Assembly (NCBI RefSeq): GCF_031846645.1
Contig: NZ_JAVRHN010000012.1
Location: 1 to 64,000 of the forward strand
From: Autumnicola psychrophila
GTDB taxonomy: Bacteria; Bacteroidota; Bacteroidia; Flavobacteriales; Flavobacteriaceae
DNA: 64,000 nucleotides
Direction of reading: 5' to 3'
Position numbers and translations under genes: made by a program. The number at the start of each line of letters is the position of its first letter. The first letter of the stretch is position 1. Below, piece after piece: positions 8,946 through 16,788 of this stretch. A model generated the notes under the pieces. That model searched no databases and was not told where the DNA came from. It worked only from the letters and a program-made list of their open reading frames with translations.

Positions 8946-9542
8946 TTAATTATTATTCAACGGGTATTCTTCAAAAATTTCATTTACTAAATCACGCATG
9001 GCTGCAGTATTCCTCTGGTCATACAGGGCATCTGAAGTAATTCCTTTCCAGACAGTTTCCTTGGTCTGCCTGTCTACCAGGTTAATGATCACAATACCTT
9101 CTTCATAAGCATAAGTATCCGTATCATAACCCATTATTCCTCCTCCAAAAGTATTATATCCACGGTAGTAATAAGAACCATAATAAGGACTTACCGCGCC
9201 TACCCCTGCGGTATAGGGATAAGTTGCATATACCGGATCTGTAGTAGTTTCCCTTTCAATTTCTGTAGAAGTGCTAATTAGCACCAAAAGATCTGGATTA
9301 TCTCTATCTAAGGTATAACCAGTCTGTTCCATATTTTGATTAACTGTTTCTACAATCATGCGGTTTACATTTTCATCATTGTAACCTTTGCCGGGAACTT
9401 CGACATTGGTATTAGGCAGGTAAGCAAAAGTTTCATATTTACTAAGATCTGTGTTCATAGGTTTAACCGTTTGTACCCGTGGTCCACAACTTACCGCCAG
9501 AAGTATTACGGCAGTGATTAAAACTGTTTTAAGTGTTTTCAT
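8946..9542 (-). CDS. DUF4136 domain lipoprotein
   Basis: A 198-residue predicted outer-membrane or periplasmic lipoprotein: an 18-residue hydrophobic signal ends in the lipobox AVS-C19. The rest fits DUF4136: a YETFAYLPNT strand near the N-terminus, a middle segment rich in Tyr and Gly (about 107-140) and a C-terminal part with NLVDRQTKETVWKG followed by an aliphatic helix. The molecular role of this family is not known. It is a single gene with its own terminator. The approximately 320-bp gap to the next gene is divergent and should carry both promoters. Confidence 0.85.
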   Translation of the reverse strand: MKTLKTVLITAVILLAVSCGPRVQTVKPMNTDLSKYETFAYLPNTNVEVPGKGYNDENVNRMIVETVNQNMEQTGYTLDRDNPDLLVLISTSTEIERETTTDPVYATYPYTAGVGAVSPYYGSYYYRGYNTFGGGIMGYDTDTYAYEEGIVIINLVDRQTKETVWKGITSDALYDQRNTAAMRDLVNEIFEEYPLNNN

Positions 9543-9807
9543 AGTATATTTTTTTATGGTTAATATTATAATTTACATATAACCGCGAAAAAGGCACAGG
9601 ATCTTAACGTAGTTTAAATGCATTTTAACGCTTCATCAAAAATTTTAATATATGTTGAAGGACACAAATGTGGACTTGAAAAATAAGTATACCTCTAAAA
9701 AAGGAAGCCTTTGGCAGATCACCTATTAGAGAAAATATCAGAATATCAGAATTCCCCAATAGCTTTCAATACTTTACAAAAAATTACTTCTTTTTTTATA
9801 AATTCCA

Positions 9808-9838
9808 TTTGATATAGGACGGAAAATTGCTATTTTGC
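9808..9838 (+). promoter_or_regulatory. Promoter of the acyl-CoA synthetase gene
   Basis: TTTG at 9808-9811 is followed by a 19-nt spacer and TATTTTGC, close to the TTTG-N17-23-TAnnTTTG pattern with one base less inside the -7 box. The ATG lies 25 nt downstream. The promoter overlaps copy 4 of the palindromic element. Confidence 0.5.
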
Positions 9839-9840
9839 AG
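9817..9840 (+). repeat. Palindromic intergenic element, copy 4 (divergent)
   Basis: GGACGGAAAATTGCTATTTTGCAG is a relaxed version of the core (CGGAAAATTGCTATTTT). It is the only copy that forms part of a credible promoter. Confidence 0.4.
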
Positions 9841-9863
9841 AGAATATCACATTAGCAAAACGA

Positions 9864-11639
9864 ATGACTGAGATAAAAAGACTTTTTGATTTTCCTTATT
9901 TTCAGCTGGAGAATCATCCTTTGAAAAAAGCTTTAGTTACGAAATACAACAATTCCTGGAATTCAATTTCTACGCAGCAATACATCGATAGGGCCAATAC
10001 GATTAGCAGAGGCCTTCTAAGACTTGGGGTTAAACCAAACGAAAAAATTGCGGTTATCTCCTCCTCAAATAGAACGGAATGGAATATTTTGGATATTGGG
10101 ATCTTACAAATAGGTGCTCAAAATGTGCCCATCTATCCTACTATTTCTGAAGAAGATTATGAGTATGTTTTAAATCACAGTGAAGCTACCTACTGCTTTG
10201 TTTCTGATGAAGAAGTTTTGGGAAAACTAAACGCAATAAAAGCCAACACCGGTCTAAAGGAAGTTTACAGTTTCGATGAAATTACGACATGTAAGAATTG
10301 GAAAGAGATTTTGAAGCTGGGAGAAGATAAAGGCAATCAGGATGAAGTAGAGAAGTTGAAGAAATCTGTAAAACCCAGTGATCTCGCAACCTTAATATAT
10401 ACTTCAGGCACTACGGGAAGACCTAAAGGTGTGATGCTCTCTCATGAGAATATTGTCAGCGATGTGCTTAACAGCGCTCCACGGGTTCCATTTGAATTTG
10501 GAACTTATGTAGGATTAAGTTTTCTTCCTGTGTGTCATATTTTCGAAAGAATGATTCTTTACCTCTATCAATATTACAGTGTTTCCATTTATTTTGCAGA
10601 ATCCATTGATACAATTAGTGAAAACCTGAAAGAAGTAAAACCACATGTAATTACTGCCGTCCCAAGATTACTGGAAAAAGTTTACGATAAGATTATAGCC
10701 AAAGGAAATACGCTTGGAGGCGTGAAAGGAAAACTTTTTTACTGGGCAGTAGAATTAGGATTGAAATACGAACCCTATGGAGCAAATGGCTGGTGGTACG
10801 AGACACAGCTAAGCCTGGCACGAAAATTAATTTTTTCTAAATGGAAAGAAGGACTGGGAGGAAATATTGAATTAATCGTATCTGGTAGTGCTGCTCTCCA
10901 GCCCAGACTCGCAAGAATTTTTGCCGCAGCCGAAATTCCGGTGATGGAAGGCTACGGGTTAACAGAAACTTCTCCTGTAATCGCTGTGAATGATCAACGA
11001 AACAAAGGCTTCAAAATAGGAACTGTAGGAAAGATCATTGATAACGTTCAAGTAAAAATTGCTGAAGACGGAGAAATTCTTACCAAGGGTCCTAACCTGA
11101 TGATAGGTTATTATAAGGATGAAGAGAAAACCAGGGAAGCCATAAATTCTGATGGGTACTTTCACACTGGTGACATAGGAGAAATAGATGAGGAAGGTTT
11201 CTTACGAATAACCGACAGGAAAAAGGAAATGTTTAAAACTTCTGGCGGAAAATATGTCGCTCCACAAATTATCGAGAACACTATGAAGCAATCCCGCTTT
11301 ATTGAACAGATAATGGTAATTGGAGAGGGTGAAAAAATGCCTGCAGCTTTTATCCAGCCAAACTTTGAATTTGTAAGGGATTGGGCCGAACGAAAGAAAA
11401 TTGACGTTGGGGACTCCAACGAAGCCCTTATAAAAAATTCTGAAGTAATTGCGAGAATTCAGGAAGAGGTAGACTTCTATAATACCAAATTCGGACATTG
11501 GGAAAAAATAAAGAAATTTGAGTTAACACCAGAGGTATGGGGTATAGACAACGATCAGCTAACTCCTACCATGAAACTTAAGAGAAGAAACATAAAGGAG
11601 CGTTATTCCGATCTATATAATCAAATATACCAGCACTAA
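9864..11639 (+). CDS. Long-chain fatty acid-CoA ligase (FadD15-like AMP-forming)
   Basis: A 591-residue AMP-forming acyl-CoA synthetase that activates fatty acids with ATP and CoA. The P-loop motif YTSGTTGRPKG lies at about 178-188, the adenine motif GYGLTETSP at about 364-372, and the C-terminal hinge motif HTGDIGEIDEEGF followed by DRKKEMFKTSGGK at about 434-463. The long insert with the PRLLEKVYDK segment and the overall length match the FadD15 and eukaryotic ACSL group rather than E. coli FadD. It lies upstream of marR-fadN-fadA-fadE and would supply their acyl-CoA substrate. A terminator follows, so it is transcribed separately. Confidence 0.93.
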   Translation: MTEIKRLFDFPYFQLENHPLKKALVTKYNNSWNSISTQQYIDRANTISRGLLRLGVKPNEKIAVISSSNRTEWNILDIGILQIGAQNVPIYPTISEEDYEYVLNHSEATYCFVSDEEVLGKLNAIKANTGLKEVYSFDEITTCKNWKEILKLGEDKGNQDEVEKLKKSVKPSDLATLIYTSGTTGRPKGVMLSHENIVSDVLNSAPRVPFEFGTYVGLSFLPVCHIFERMILYLYQYYSVSIYFAESIDTISENLKEVKPHVITAVPRLLEKVYDKIIAKGNTLGGVKGKLFYWAVELGLKYEPYGANGWWYETQLSLARKLIFSKWKEGLGGNIELIVSGSAALQPRLARIFAAAEIPVMEGYGLTETSPVIAVNDQRNKGFKIGTVGKIIDNVQVKIAEDGEILTKGPNLMIGYYKDEEKTREAINSDGYFHTGDIGEIDEEGFLRITDRKKEMFKTSGGKYVAPQIIENTMKQSRFIEQIMVIGEGEKMPAAFIQPNFEFVRDWAERKKIDVGDSNEALIKNSEVIARIQEEVDFYNTKFGHWEKIKKFELTPEVWGIDNDQLTPTMKLKRRNIKERYSDLYNQIYQH

Positions 11640-11670
11640 ATACTGGAAATCAAAATATTATCTGTATTTT

Positions 11671-11697
11671 AAACTCTCCTCTTCTGGAGAGTTTTTT
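11671..11697 (+). terminator. Terminator of the acyl-CoA synthetase gene
   Basis: AAACTCTCC pairs perfectly with GGAGAGTTT around TCTTCT and runs into a T6 tract, 32 nt after the stop codon. Confidence 0.8.
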
Positions 11698-11750
11698 ATT
11701 TCAGCCTTTAACTTAAAACTTTCAGGTTCTCTTATTTTTTGATCAACTTT

Positions 11751-11768
11751 TATTATGCATGCATAATA
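11751..11768. promoter_or_regulatory. 18-bp palindromic operator upstream of marR
   Basis: TATTATGCATGCATAATA is a perfect palindrome centred 26 bp upstream of the centre of the -7 box at 11777-11784. It therefore covers the -33 region of the marR promoter. Size, symmetry and position fit a MarR dimer operator and imply autorepression. No second copy was found in front of fadN or the acyl-CoA synthetase gene. Confidence 0.65.
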
Positions 11769-11776
11769 TTTTTTAT

Positions 11777-11784
11777 TAACTTTG
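11777..11784 (+). promoter_or_regulatory. -7 promoter element of marR
   Basis: TAACTTTG matches TAnnTTTG exactly and lies 19 nt before the ATG of the MarR gene. The expected -33 position lies inside the palindromic operator. Confidence 0.6.
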
Positions 11785-11803
11785 GAAATCACTGATAAAT
11801 AAA

Positions 11804-12268
11804 ATGAAGGAAAAAACTATAGATCACGTACTAAGGGCAACATGGATGGCCGTTTCCAAAATGTATAATGAAGAAGCCGGTAAAGCAGGAAGCACGATGG
11901 CTACAGGTTTTGCGCTACTGACTATAGATCCTGAAAAAGGAACGCCTTCTACCTCTCTTGGACCCAAAATGGGAATGGAAGCCACCAGTTTATCACGCAT
12001 CCTTAAGACAATGGAGGAAAAAGGCTTAATCATTAGAAGAAAAAATCCAGAAGATGGTAGAAGTGTCCTTCTACACCTTACCGACTTTGGAAAGGAAATG
12101 CGTGATTTTTCAAAAAGAGTAGTTTTAAGGTTTGATGAAGCCGTTAAGGAAAACGTTACTCAGGAAGAACTTGCCACCTTTATCAAGGTTGCCAATACTA
12201 TGACTGATTTAATCTCAGAAAGAAAAATTTACAAGGAAGAAATAAGCTTAAAAACCAGACAAGTCTAG
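11804..12268 (+). CDS. MarR-family transcriptional regulator, likely controlling fad genes
   Basis: A 154-residue winged-helix regulator. The DNA-binding part includes the recognition helix segment MEATSLSRILKTMEEKGLI (about 58-76) and the wing RRKNPEDGRSVLLHLTDFG (about 78-96), flanked by helices for dimer formation. It starts just after a palindromic site and is followed by fadN after 43 nt without a terminator, so it is probably the first gene of the fad operon. By analogy with other MarR-type fatty-acid regulators it may sense acyl-CoA; the ligand is not visible in the sequence. Confidence 0.88.
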   Translation: MKEKTIDHVLRATWMAVSKMYNEEAGKAGSTMATGFALLTIDPEKGTPSTSLGPKMGMEATSLSRILKTMEEKGLIIRRKNPEDGRSVLLHLTDFGKEMRDFSKRVVLRFDEAVKENVTQEELATFIKVANTMTDLISERKIYKEEISLKTRQV

Positions 12269-12311
12269 ATTATAAAACCATTCTTGATATATCTGCCAAA
12301 AAATAAAATGT

Positions 12312-14717
12312 ATGAAACGAAGAATAAATAAAGTTGCTGTTGTAGGTTCCGGAATTATGGGAAGCGGGATTGCCTGCCACTTCGCCAATATTGGTGTGGA
12401 GGTATTACTGCTGGATATTGTTCCCCGCGAACTGAATGACAAAGAAAAAAAGAAAGGGCTGACTCTTGAAGATAAAGCTGTAAGAAATCGTATTGTTAAC
12501 GATTCTCTCCAGGCCTCTTTAAAATCCAAACCTTCTCCAATTTACCATCAGGATTTTGCACGACGAATAAAAACCGGAAACCTGGAAGACGATATCTCTA
12601 AAGTTTCTGAAGTTGACTGGATAATTGAAGTTGTTGTAGAACGGCTTGATATTAAACAACAGGTTTTTGAAAACCTGGAGAAGCATAGAAAAGAAGGAAC
12701 TTTAATTACTTCGAATACATCAGGAATTCCAATCCAGCAAATGAGTAAAGGAAGAAGTGAAGATTTTCAGAAGCATTTCTGCGGAACCCACTTCTTCAAT
12801 CCACCACGATATTTACGGTTATTCGAAATAATTCCGGGTCCAAAAACTTCAGAAGATGTTCTTCAGTTCCTAAATGAATATGGAGAAAAGTTCCTCGGAA
12901 AAACTTCTGTAGTAGCCAAAGATACTCCGGCATTTATCGGAAACCGGGTTGGGATTTTCAGCATTATGAGCCTTTTCCATACGGTTAAAGATATGGATAT
13001 GACCATTGAAGAGGTAGATAAACTTACAGGGCCGGTAATTGGCCGCCAGAAGTCGGCTACCTTCCGTACTGTGGATGTTGTTGGGCTGGATACCCTGGTT
13101 CATGTTGCAAACGGACTCTATAAAGGAGTTCCAAACGATGAAGCACACGATCTTTTTGCCCTTCCAGACTTTATCCAGACCATGATGGACAACAAATGGC
13201 TGGGAAGTAAAACCGGACAGGGCTTTTACAAAAAAATCAAAAAAGACGACGGTTCCAGCGAAATTAAATCTCTTGATTTAAACAAGCTGGAATACCGGGA
13301 TCAAAAAAAGGCAAATTTCGGCACACTGGAGCAGACTAAGACGATTGATAAAGTCGAAGATCGCTTTGAAGTGCTTATAAACGGAAAAGACAAAGCAGGC
13401 GAATTCTACAGAAAGAACTTTTCAGCTTTGTTTGCTTACGCTTCAAATAGAATTCCGGAGATAACCGATGAGTTTTACAAAATAGACGATGCCATGCGTG
13501 CCGGTTTTGGCTGGGAGCATGGTCCTTTCCAGATATGGAACGCCATTGGCGTAGAAAAAGGAATCGAAATGATGAATGCGGAAGGTTATGAACCTGCCGC
13601 ATGGGTAAATGAAATGCTGGAAAGCGGAAGTAAAAGTTTTTACACCGTAAAAAACGGTAATACCTATTATTATGACATTTCGAAGAAAGAACAGGTAAAA
13701 GTTCCCGGCCAGGATGCATTTATTATCCTGGACAACATCAGGGAGTCCAAAGATGTCTTTAAAAACAGCGGAGTTGTAGTTGAAGATCTGGGCGACGGGA
13801 TCCTGAATGTGGAATTTAGAAGCAAAATGAATTCTATTGGCGGTGATGTTTTGGATGGAATAAATAAAGCGCTAGATATTGCTGAAAGAGATTATCAGGG
13901 ACTGGTAGTTGCCAATAATGGTAAAAATTTCTCTGTGGGTGCAAACATTGGGATGATATTTATGATGGCTGTAGAGCAGGAATACGAAGAACTGAACATG
14001 GCCATTAAATATTTCCAGGACACCATGATGCGTATGCGCTACTCCTCTATTCCTACAGTTGCCGCACCACACGCAATGACGCTGGGCGGCGGATGTGAAC
14101 TTTCGCTTCACGCAGATAAAGTAGTTGCCGCAGCCGAAACTTACATCGGTCTTGTTGAATTTGGTGTTGGTGTTATTCCCGGTGGTGGTGGTTCTAAAGA
14201 AATGACGGTAAGAGCTTCAGACACTTATCAAAAAAATGATGTGGAACTTAACAGATTGAGAGAACATTTCCTCACTATTGGAATGGCAAAAGTATCCACT
14301 TCAGCATATGAAGCTTTTGATACAAACATTCTTCAGAAAGGAAAAGATATTGTAGTTGTGAATCCAGACAGGCAGCTTGCAATTGCAAAGAAACACGCTT
14401 TACTAATGGCAGAAAACGGATATACTCAGCCTGTGCACAGGACAGATATCAAGGTACTTGGAAAACAGGCACTTGGAGCTTTTCTTGTAGGTACCGATCA
14501 AATGTTTGCAGGAAAATACATCAGCGAACACGATAAGAAAATTGCCAACAAGCTGGCCTATGTGATGGCCGGAGGAGATCTTTCTGAAGCATCCTATGTA
14601 AGCGAACAATATCTGCTGGACCTTGAACGGGAAGCATTCCTTTCTCTTACCGGAGAAAGAAAAACACTGGAAAGACTTCAGCATATGTTGCAGAAGGGGA
14701 AACCGCTTAGGAATTAG
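12312..14717 (+). CDS. fadN: 3-hydroxyacyl-CoA dehydrogenase / enoyl-CoA hydratase (FadN type)
   Basis: An 801-residue bifunctional beta-oxidation enzyme. The NAD-binding motif VAVVGSGIMGSGIA lies at about 8-21, and the dehydrogenase C-terminal domains cover about 200-310 and 370-470. The hydratase/crotonase part follows at about 490-720, with VGANIGM near 540 and LGGGCELSLHAD at about 590-601. Dehydrogenase first and hydratase last is the order of Bacillus FadN and is the reverse of E. coli FadB. With fadA and fadE downstream, the operon has the fadN-fadA-fadE order known from Bacillus subtilis. A four-helix-bundle gene begins 42 nt later. Confidence 0.93.
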   Translation: MKRRINKVAVVGSGIMGSGIACHFANIGVEVLLLDIVPRELNDKEKKKGLTLEDKAVRNRIVNDSLQASLKSKPSPIYHQDFARRIKTGNLEDDISKVSEVDWIIEVVVERLDIKQQVFENLEKHRKEGTLITSNTSGIPIQQMSKGRSEDFQKHFCGTHFFNPPRYLRLFEIIPGPKTSEDVLQFLNEYGEKFLGKTSVVAKDTPAFIGNRVGIFSIMSLFHTVKDMDMTIEEVDKLTGPVIGRQKSATFRTVDVVGLDTLVHVANGLYKGVPNDEAHDLFALPDFIQTMMDNKWLGSKTGQGFYKKIKKDDGSSEIKSLDLNKLEYRDQKKANFGTLEQTKTIDKVEDRFEVLINGKDKAGEFYRKNFSALFAYASNRIPEITDEFYKIDDAMRAGFGWEHGPFQIWNAIGVEKGIEMMNAEGYEPAAWVNEMLESGSKSFYTVKNGNTYYYDISKKEQVKVPGQDAFIILDNIRESKDVFKNSGVVVEDLGDGILNVEFRSKMNSIGGDVLDGINKALDIAERDYQGLVVANNGKNFSVGANIGMIFMMAVEQEYEELNMAIKYFQDTMMRMRYSSIPTVAAPHAMTLGGGCELSLHADKVVAAAETYIGLVEFGVGVIPGGGGSKEMTVRASDTYQKNDVELNRLREHFLTIGMAKVSTSAYEAFDTNILQKGKDIVVVNPDRQLAIAKKHALLMAENGYTQPVHRTDIKVLGKQALGAFLVGTDQMFAGKYISEHDKKIANKLAYVMAGGDLSEASYVSEQYLLDLEREAFLSLTGERKTLERLQHMLQKGKPLRN

Positions 14718-14759
14718 AATTGAGCTCTTAGTAATGAGTATATAGTAAAAAACAGGGAG

Positions 14760-15110
14760 ATGCATAAATTGGAAGATTTAAAAGTCTGGATAAAAGCCAT
14801 GGAAGTGGCTCGGAAAATTTATGTTCTTTCTGCACAATTTCCTAGTGAAGAAAAATTTGGATTAACAAGTCAAATTAAAAGAAGTGCGATTTCTGTTCCT
14901 TCCAATATAGCTGAAGGTGCAGGTAGAAATACCAAAGGAGAATTTCGAAATTTTCTAAGTATTGCAAATGGTTCTTCTTATGAGCTTTATACTCAATTAA
15001 TACTATCTTATAAATTAGAGCTAACATCTGAAGAAAAGGTAACTCCGATCTTAAAGGAAGTAATCGAGATACAGAAAATGAATTTTGCATTAATAAAGTC
15101 GTTAGGATGA
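14760..15110 (+). CDS. Four-helix bundle protein (S23 / rRNA intervening-sequence family), copy 1
   Basis: A 116-residue helical protein of the family first found in 23S rRNA intervening sequences. Signature parts are LEDLKVWIKAMEVA near the N-terminus, the central SQIKRSAISVPSNIAEGAGR (about 39-58) and the FLSIANGSSYELYTQL helix. Family members form pentamers of four-helix bundles; the biochemical role is unsettled. It sits between fadN and fadA, 42 nt after the first and 40 nt before the second, on the same strand. A related gene lies on the other side of fadA. No rRNA is near. Confidence 0.9.
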   Translation: MHKLEDLKVWIKAMEVARKIYVLSAQFPSEEKFGLTSQIKRSAISVPSNIAEGAGRNTKGEFRNFLSIANGSSYELYTQLILSYKLELTSEEKVTPILKEVIEIQKMNFALIKSLG

Positions 15111-15150
15111 GCAATCTCAATTCTCAATACTAACATCTAAATACTAAGAC

Positions 15151-16341
15151 ATGAAAACAGCATACATAGTAAAAGCATATAGAACCGCAGTGGGAAAGGC
15201 TCCCCGCGGAGTGTTTCGGTTTAAAAGACCAGATGAACTGGCAGCTGAAACTATAGAATATTTAATGAAAGAGCTTCCGCAACTGGATAAAAAATGTATT
15301 GACGACGTGATGGTTGGAAATGCCATGCCGGAAGCTGAACAGGGACTTAACATGGGGCGTTTAATCTCCTTAATGGGATTAGATATTGAAGATGTTCCCG
15401 GTGTAACTGTTAACCGCTACTGTGCTTCAGGAATTGAAACTATCGCAATGGCTTCGGCTAAGATCCAGGCAGGAATGGCAGACTGTATCATTGCAGGTGG
15501 TTCAGAAAGTATGAGTTACATTCCTATGGGTGGTTATAAGCCGGTTCCTAATTACGAAGTGGCGAAAGAAGGTCATGAAGATTACTATTGGGGAATGGGT
15601 TTAACTGCAGAAGAGGTTGCAAAAAGGTACAATATCAGCCGGGAAGACCAGGATGAGTTCGCCTACAATTCTCATCAAAAGGCATTAAAGGCGCTCAAAG
15701 AAGATAAGTTTCAAGATCAGATCGTTCCTATAGAAGTAGAAGAAAACTTTATTAATGCTGAAGGAAAAAAAGAAACCCGAAAGTATACCGTGAATAAGGA
15801 TGAAGGACCGCGTGCAGATACTTCTGTAGAAGCGCTTTCCCGTCTAAGACCGGTTTTTAGAGAAGGTGGTAGTGTAACCGCTGGTAATGCTTCTCAAATG
15901 AGTGATGGTGCTGCTTTTGTGATGGTAATGAATGAGGAAATGGTGAAAGAACTGAATCTTGAACCTATTGCACGACTTGTAAATTACGGCGTCGCGGGTG
16001 TAGACCCGAGGGTAATGGGAATTAGCCCTGTAATTGCCATTCCTAAAGCTTTAAAACGCGCCGGACTCAAACTGCAGGATATGGAACTTATAGAGTTAAA
16101 CGAAGCTTTTGCTTCTCAGTCTCTTGCTGTAATTCGTGAAACAGGATTAAACCCAGATCTCGTAAACGTTAACGGCGGCGCAATTGCAATGGGTCACCCT
16201 CTGGGATGCTCGGGAGCAAAACTATCGGTTCAGATTTTTGATGAAATGCGCAAAAGAAACCTCAACAATAAATACTGCCTTGTGACCATGTGTGTTGGCA
16301 CCGGACAGGGAGCTGCGGGAGTGTATGAATTTTTAAATTAG
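15151..16341 (+). CDS. fadA: Acetyl-CoA acyltransferase (thiolase)
   Basis: A 396-residue thiolase that cleaves 3-ketoacyl-CoA in the last step of beta-oxidation. The catalytic triad of the family is complete: nucleophile Cys91 in VNRYCASGIET, His349 in IAMGHPLGCSG and Cys381 in TMCVGTGQG. The length is normal. It lies in the fad operon between two four-helix-bundle genes. An alternative biosynthetic thiolase role (acetoacetyl-CoA formation) is less likely given the fadN and fadE neighbours. Confidence 0.95.
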   Translation: MKTAYIVKAYRTAVGKAPRGVFRFKRPDELAAETIEYLMKELPQLDKKCIDDVMVGNAMPEAEQGLNMGRLISLMGLDIEDVPGVTVNRYCASGIETIAMASAKIQAGMADCIIAGGSESMSYIPMGGYKPVPNYEVAKEGHEDYYWGMGLTAEEVAKRYNISREDQDEFAYNSHQKALKALKEDKFQDQIVPIEVEENFINAEGKKETRKYTVNKDEGPRADTSVEALSRLRPVFREGGSVTAGNASQMSDGAAFVMVMNEEMVKELNLEPIARLVNYGVAGVDPRVMGISPVIAIPKALKRAGLKLQDMELIELNEAFASQSLAVIRETGLNPDLVNVNGGAIAMGHPLGCSGAKLSVQIFDEMRKRNLNNKYCLVTMCVGTGQGAAGVYEFLN

Positions 16342-16390
16342 ATTTAAAAGGGAGACAAGAAGCAGGAAACAGGAATCAGGTAGTCACAAA

Positions 16391-16747
16391 ATGAAAAGGC
16401 ACAATTTTAAAAATCTTAAAATTTGGCAGGAAAGTATCGTTCTGGTTCAGGAAACATATAATGTCGTAAAAACATTTCCTGATTCTGAAAAATTTAATCT
16501 TGTTTCCCAGCTTACGAGATGTGCTGTTTCTATCCCCTCTAACATTGCTGAGGGCACGAGTAAATCTACAAACAAACATTTTAGAACCTATCTGGAAGCT
16601 AGCCTTGGCTCTTCCTTTGAATGGGAAACACAGATAATTATCGCATATAAAGAACAGTATATAACCAAAGAAAAATTTGAAAAATTAGAGGAAAAGGTTC
16701 AACAAATTCAGCGAATGATTTTTAAATTCATCGATACCTTGTCCTAA
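16391..16747 (+). CDS. Four-helix bundle protein (S23 / rRNA intervening-sequence family), copy 2
   Basis: A 118-residue paralogue of the protein at 14760-15110. It shares the F/LKxLKxW start, the central motif (here TRCAVSIPSNIAEGTSK, about 46-62) and the LGSSFEWETQ helix, but much of the rest differs, so the duplication is old or the two were acquired separately. It lies 49 nt after fadA and about 40 nt before fadE. The spacer before it contains the purine-rich GGGAGACAAGAAGCAGGAAACAG stretch in pieces. Confidence 0.9.
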   Translation: MKRHNFKNLKIWQESIVLVQETYNVVKTFPDSEKFNLVSQLTRCAVSIPSNIAEGTSKSTNKHFRTYLEASLGSSFEWETQIIIAYKEQYITKEKFEKLEEKVQQIQRMIFKFIDTLS

Positions 16748-16788
16748 TTCCTGGCTCTTTTTTCTTGATTCAATTAATAACAAACAAC

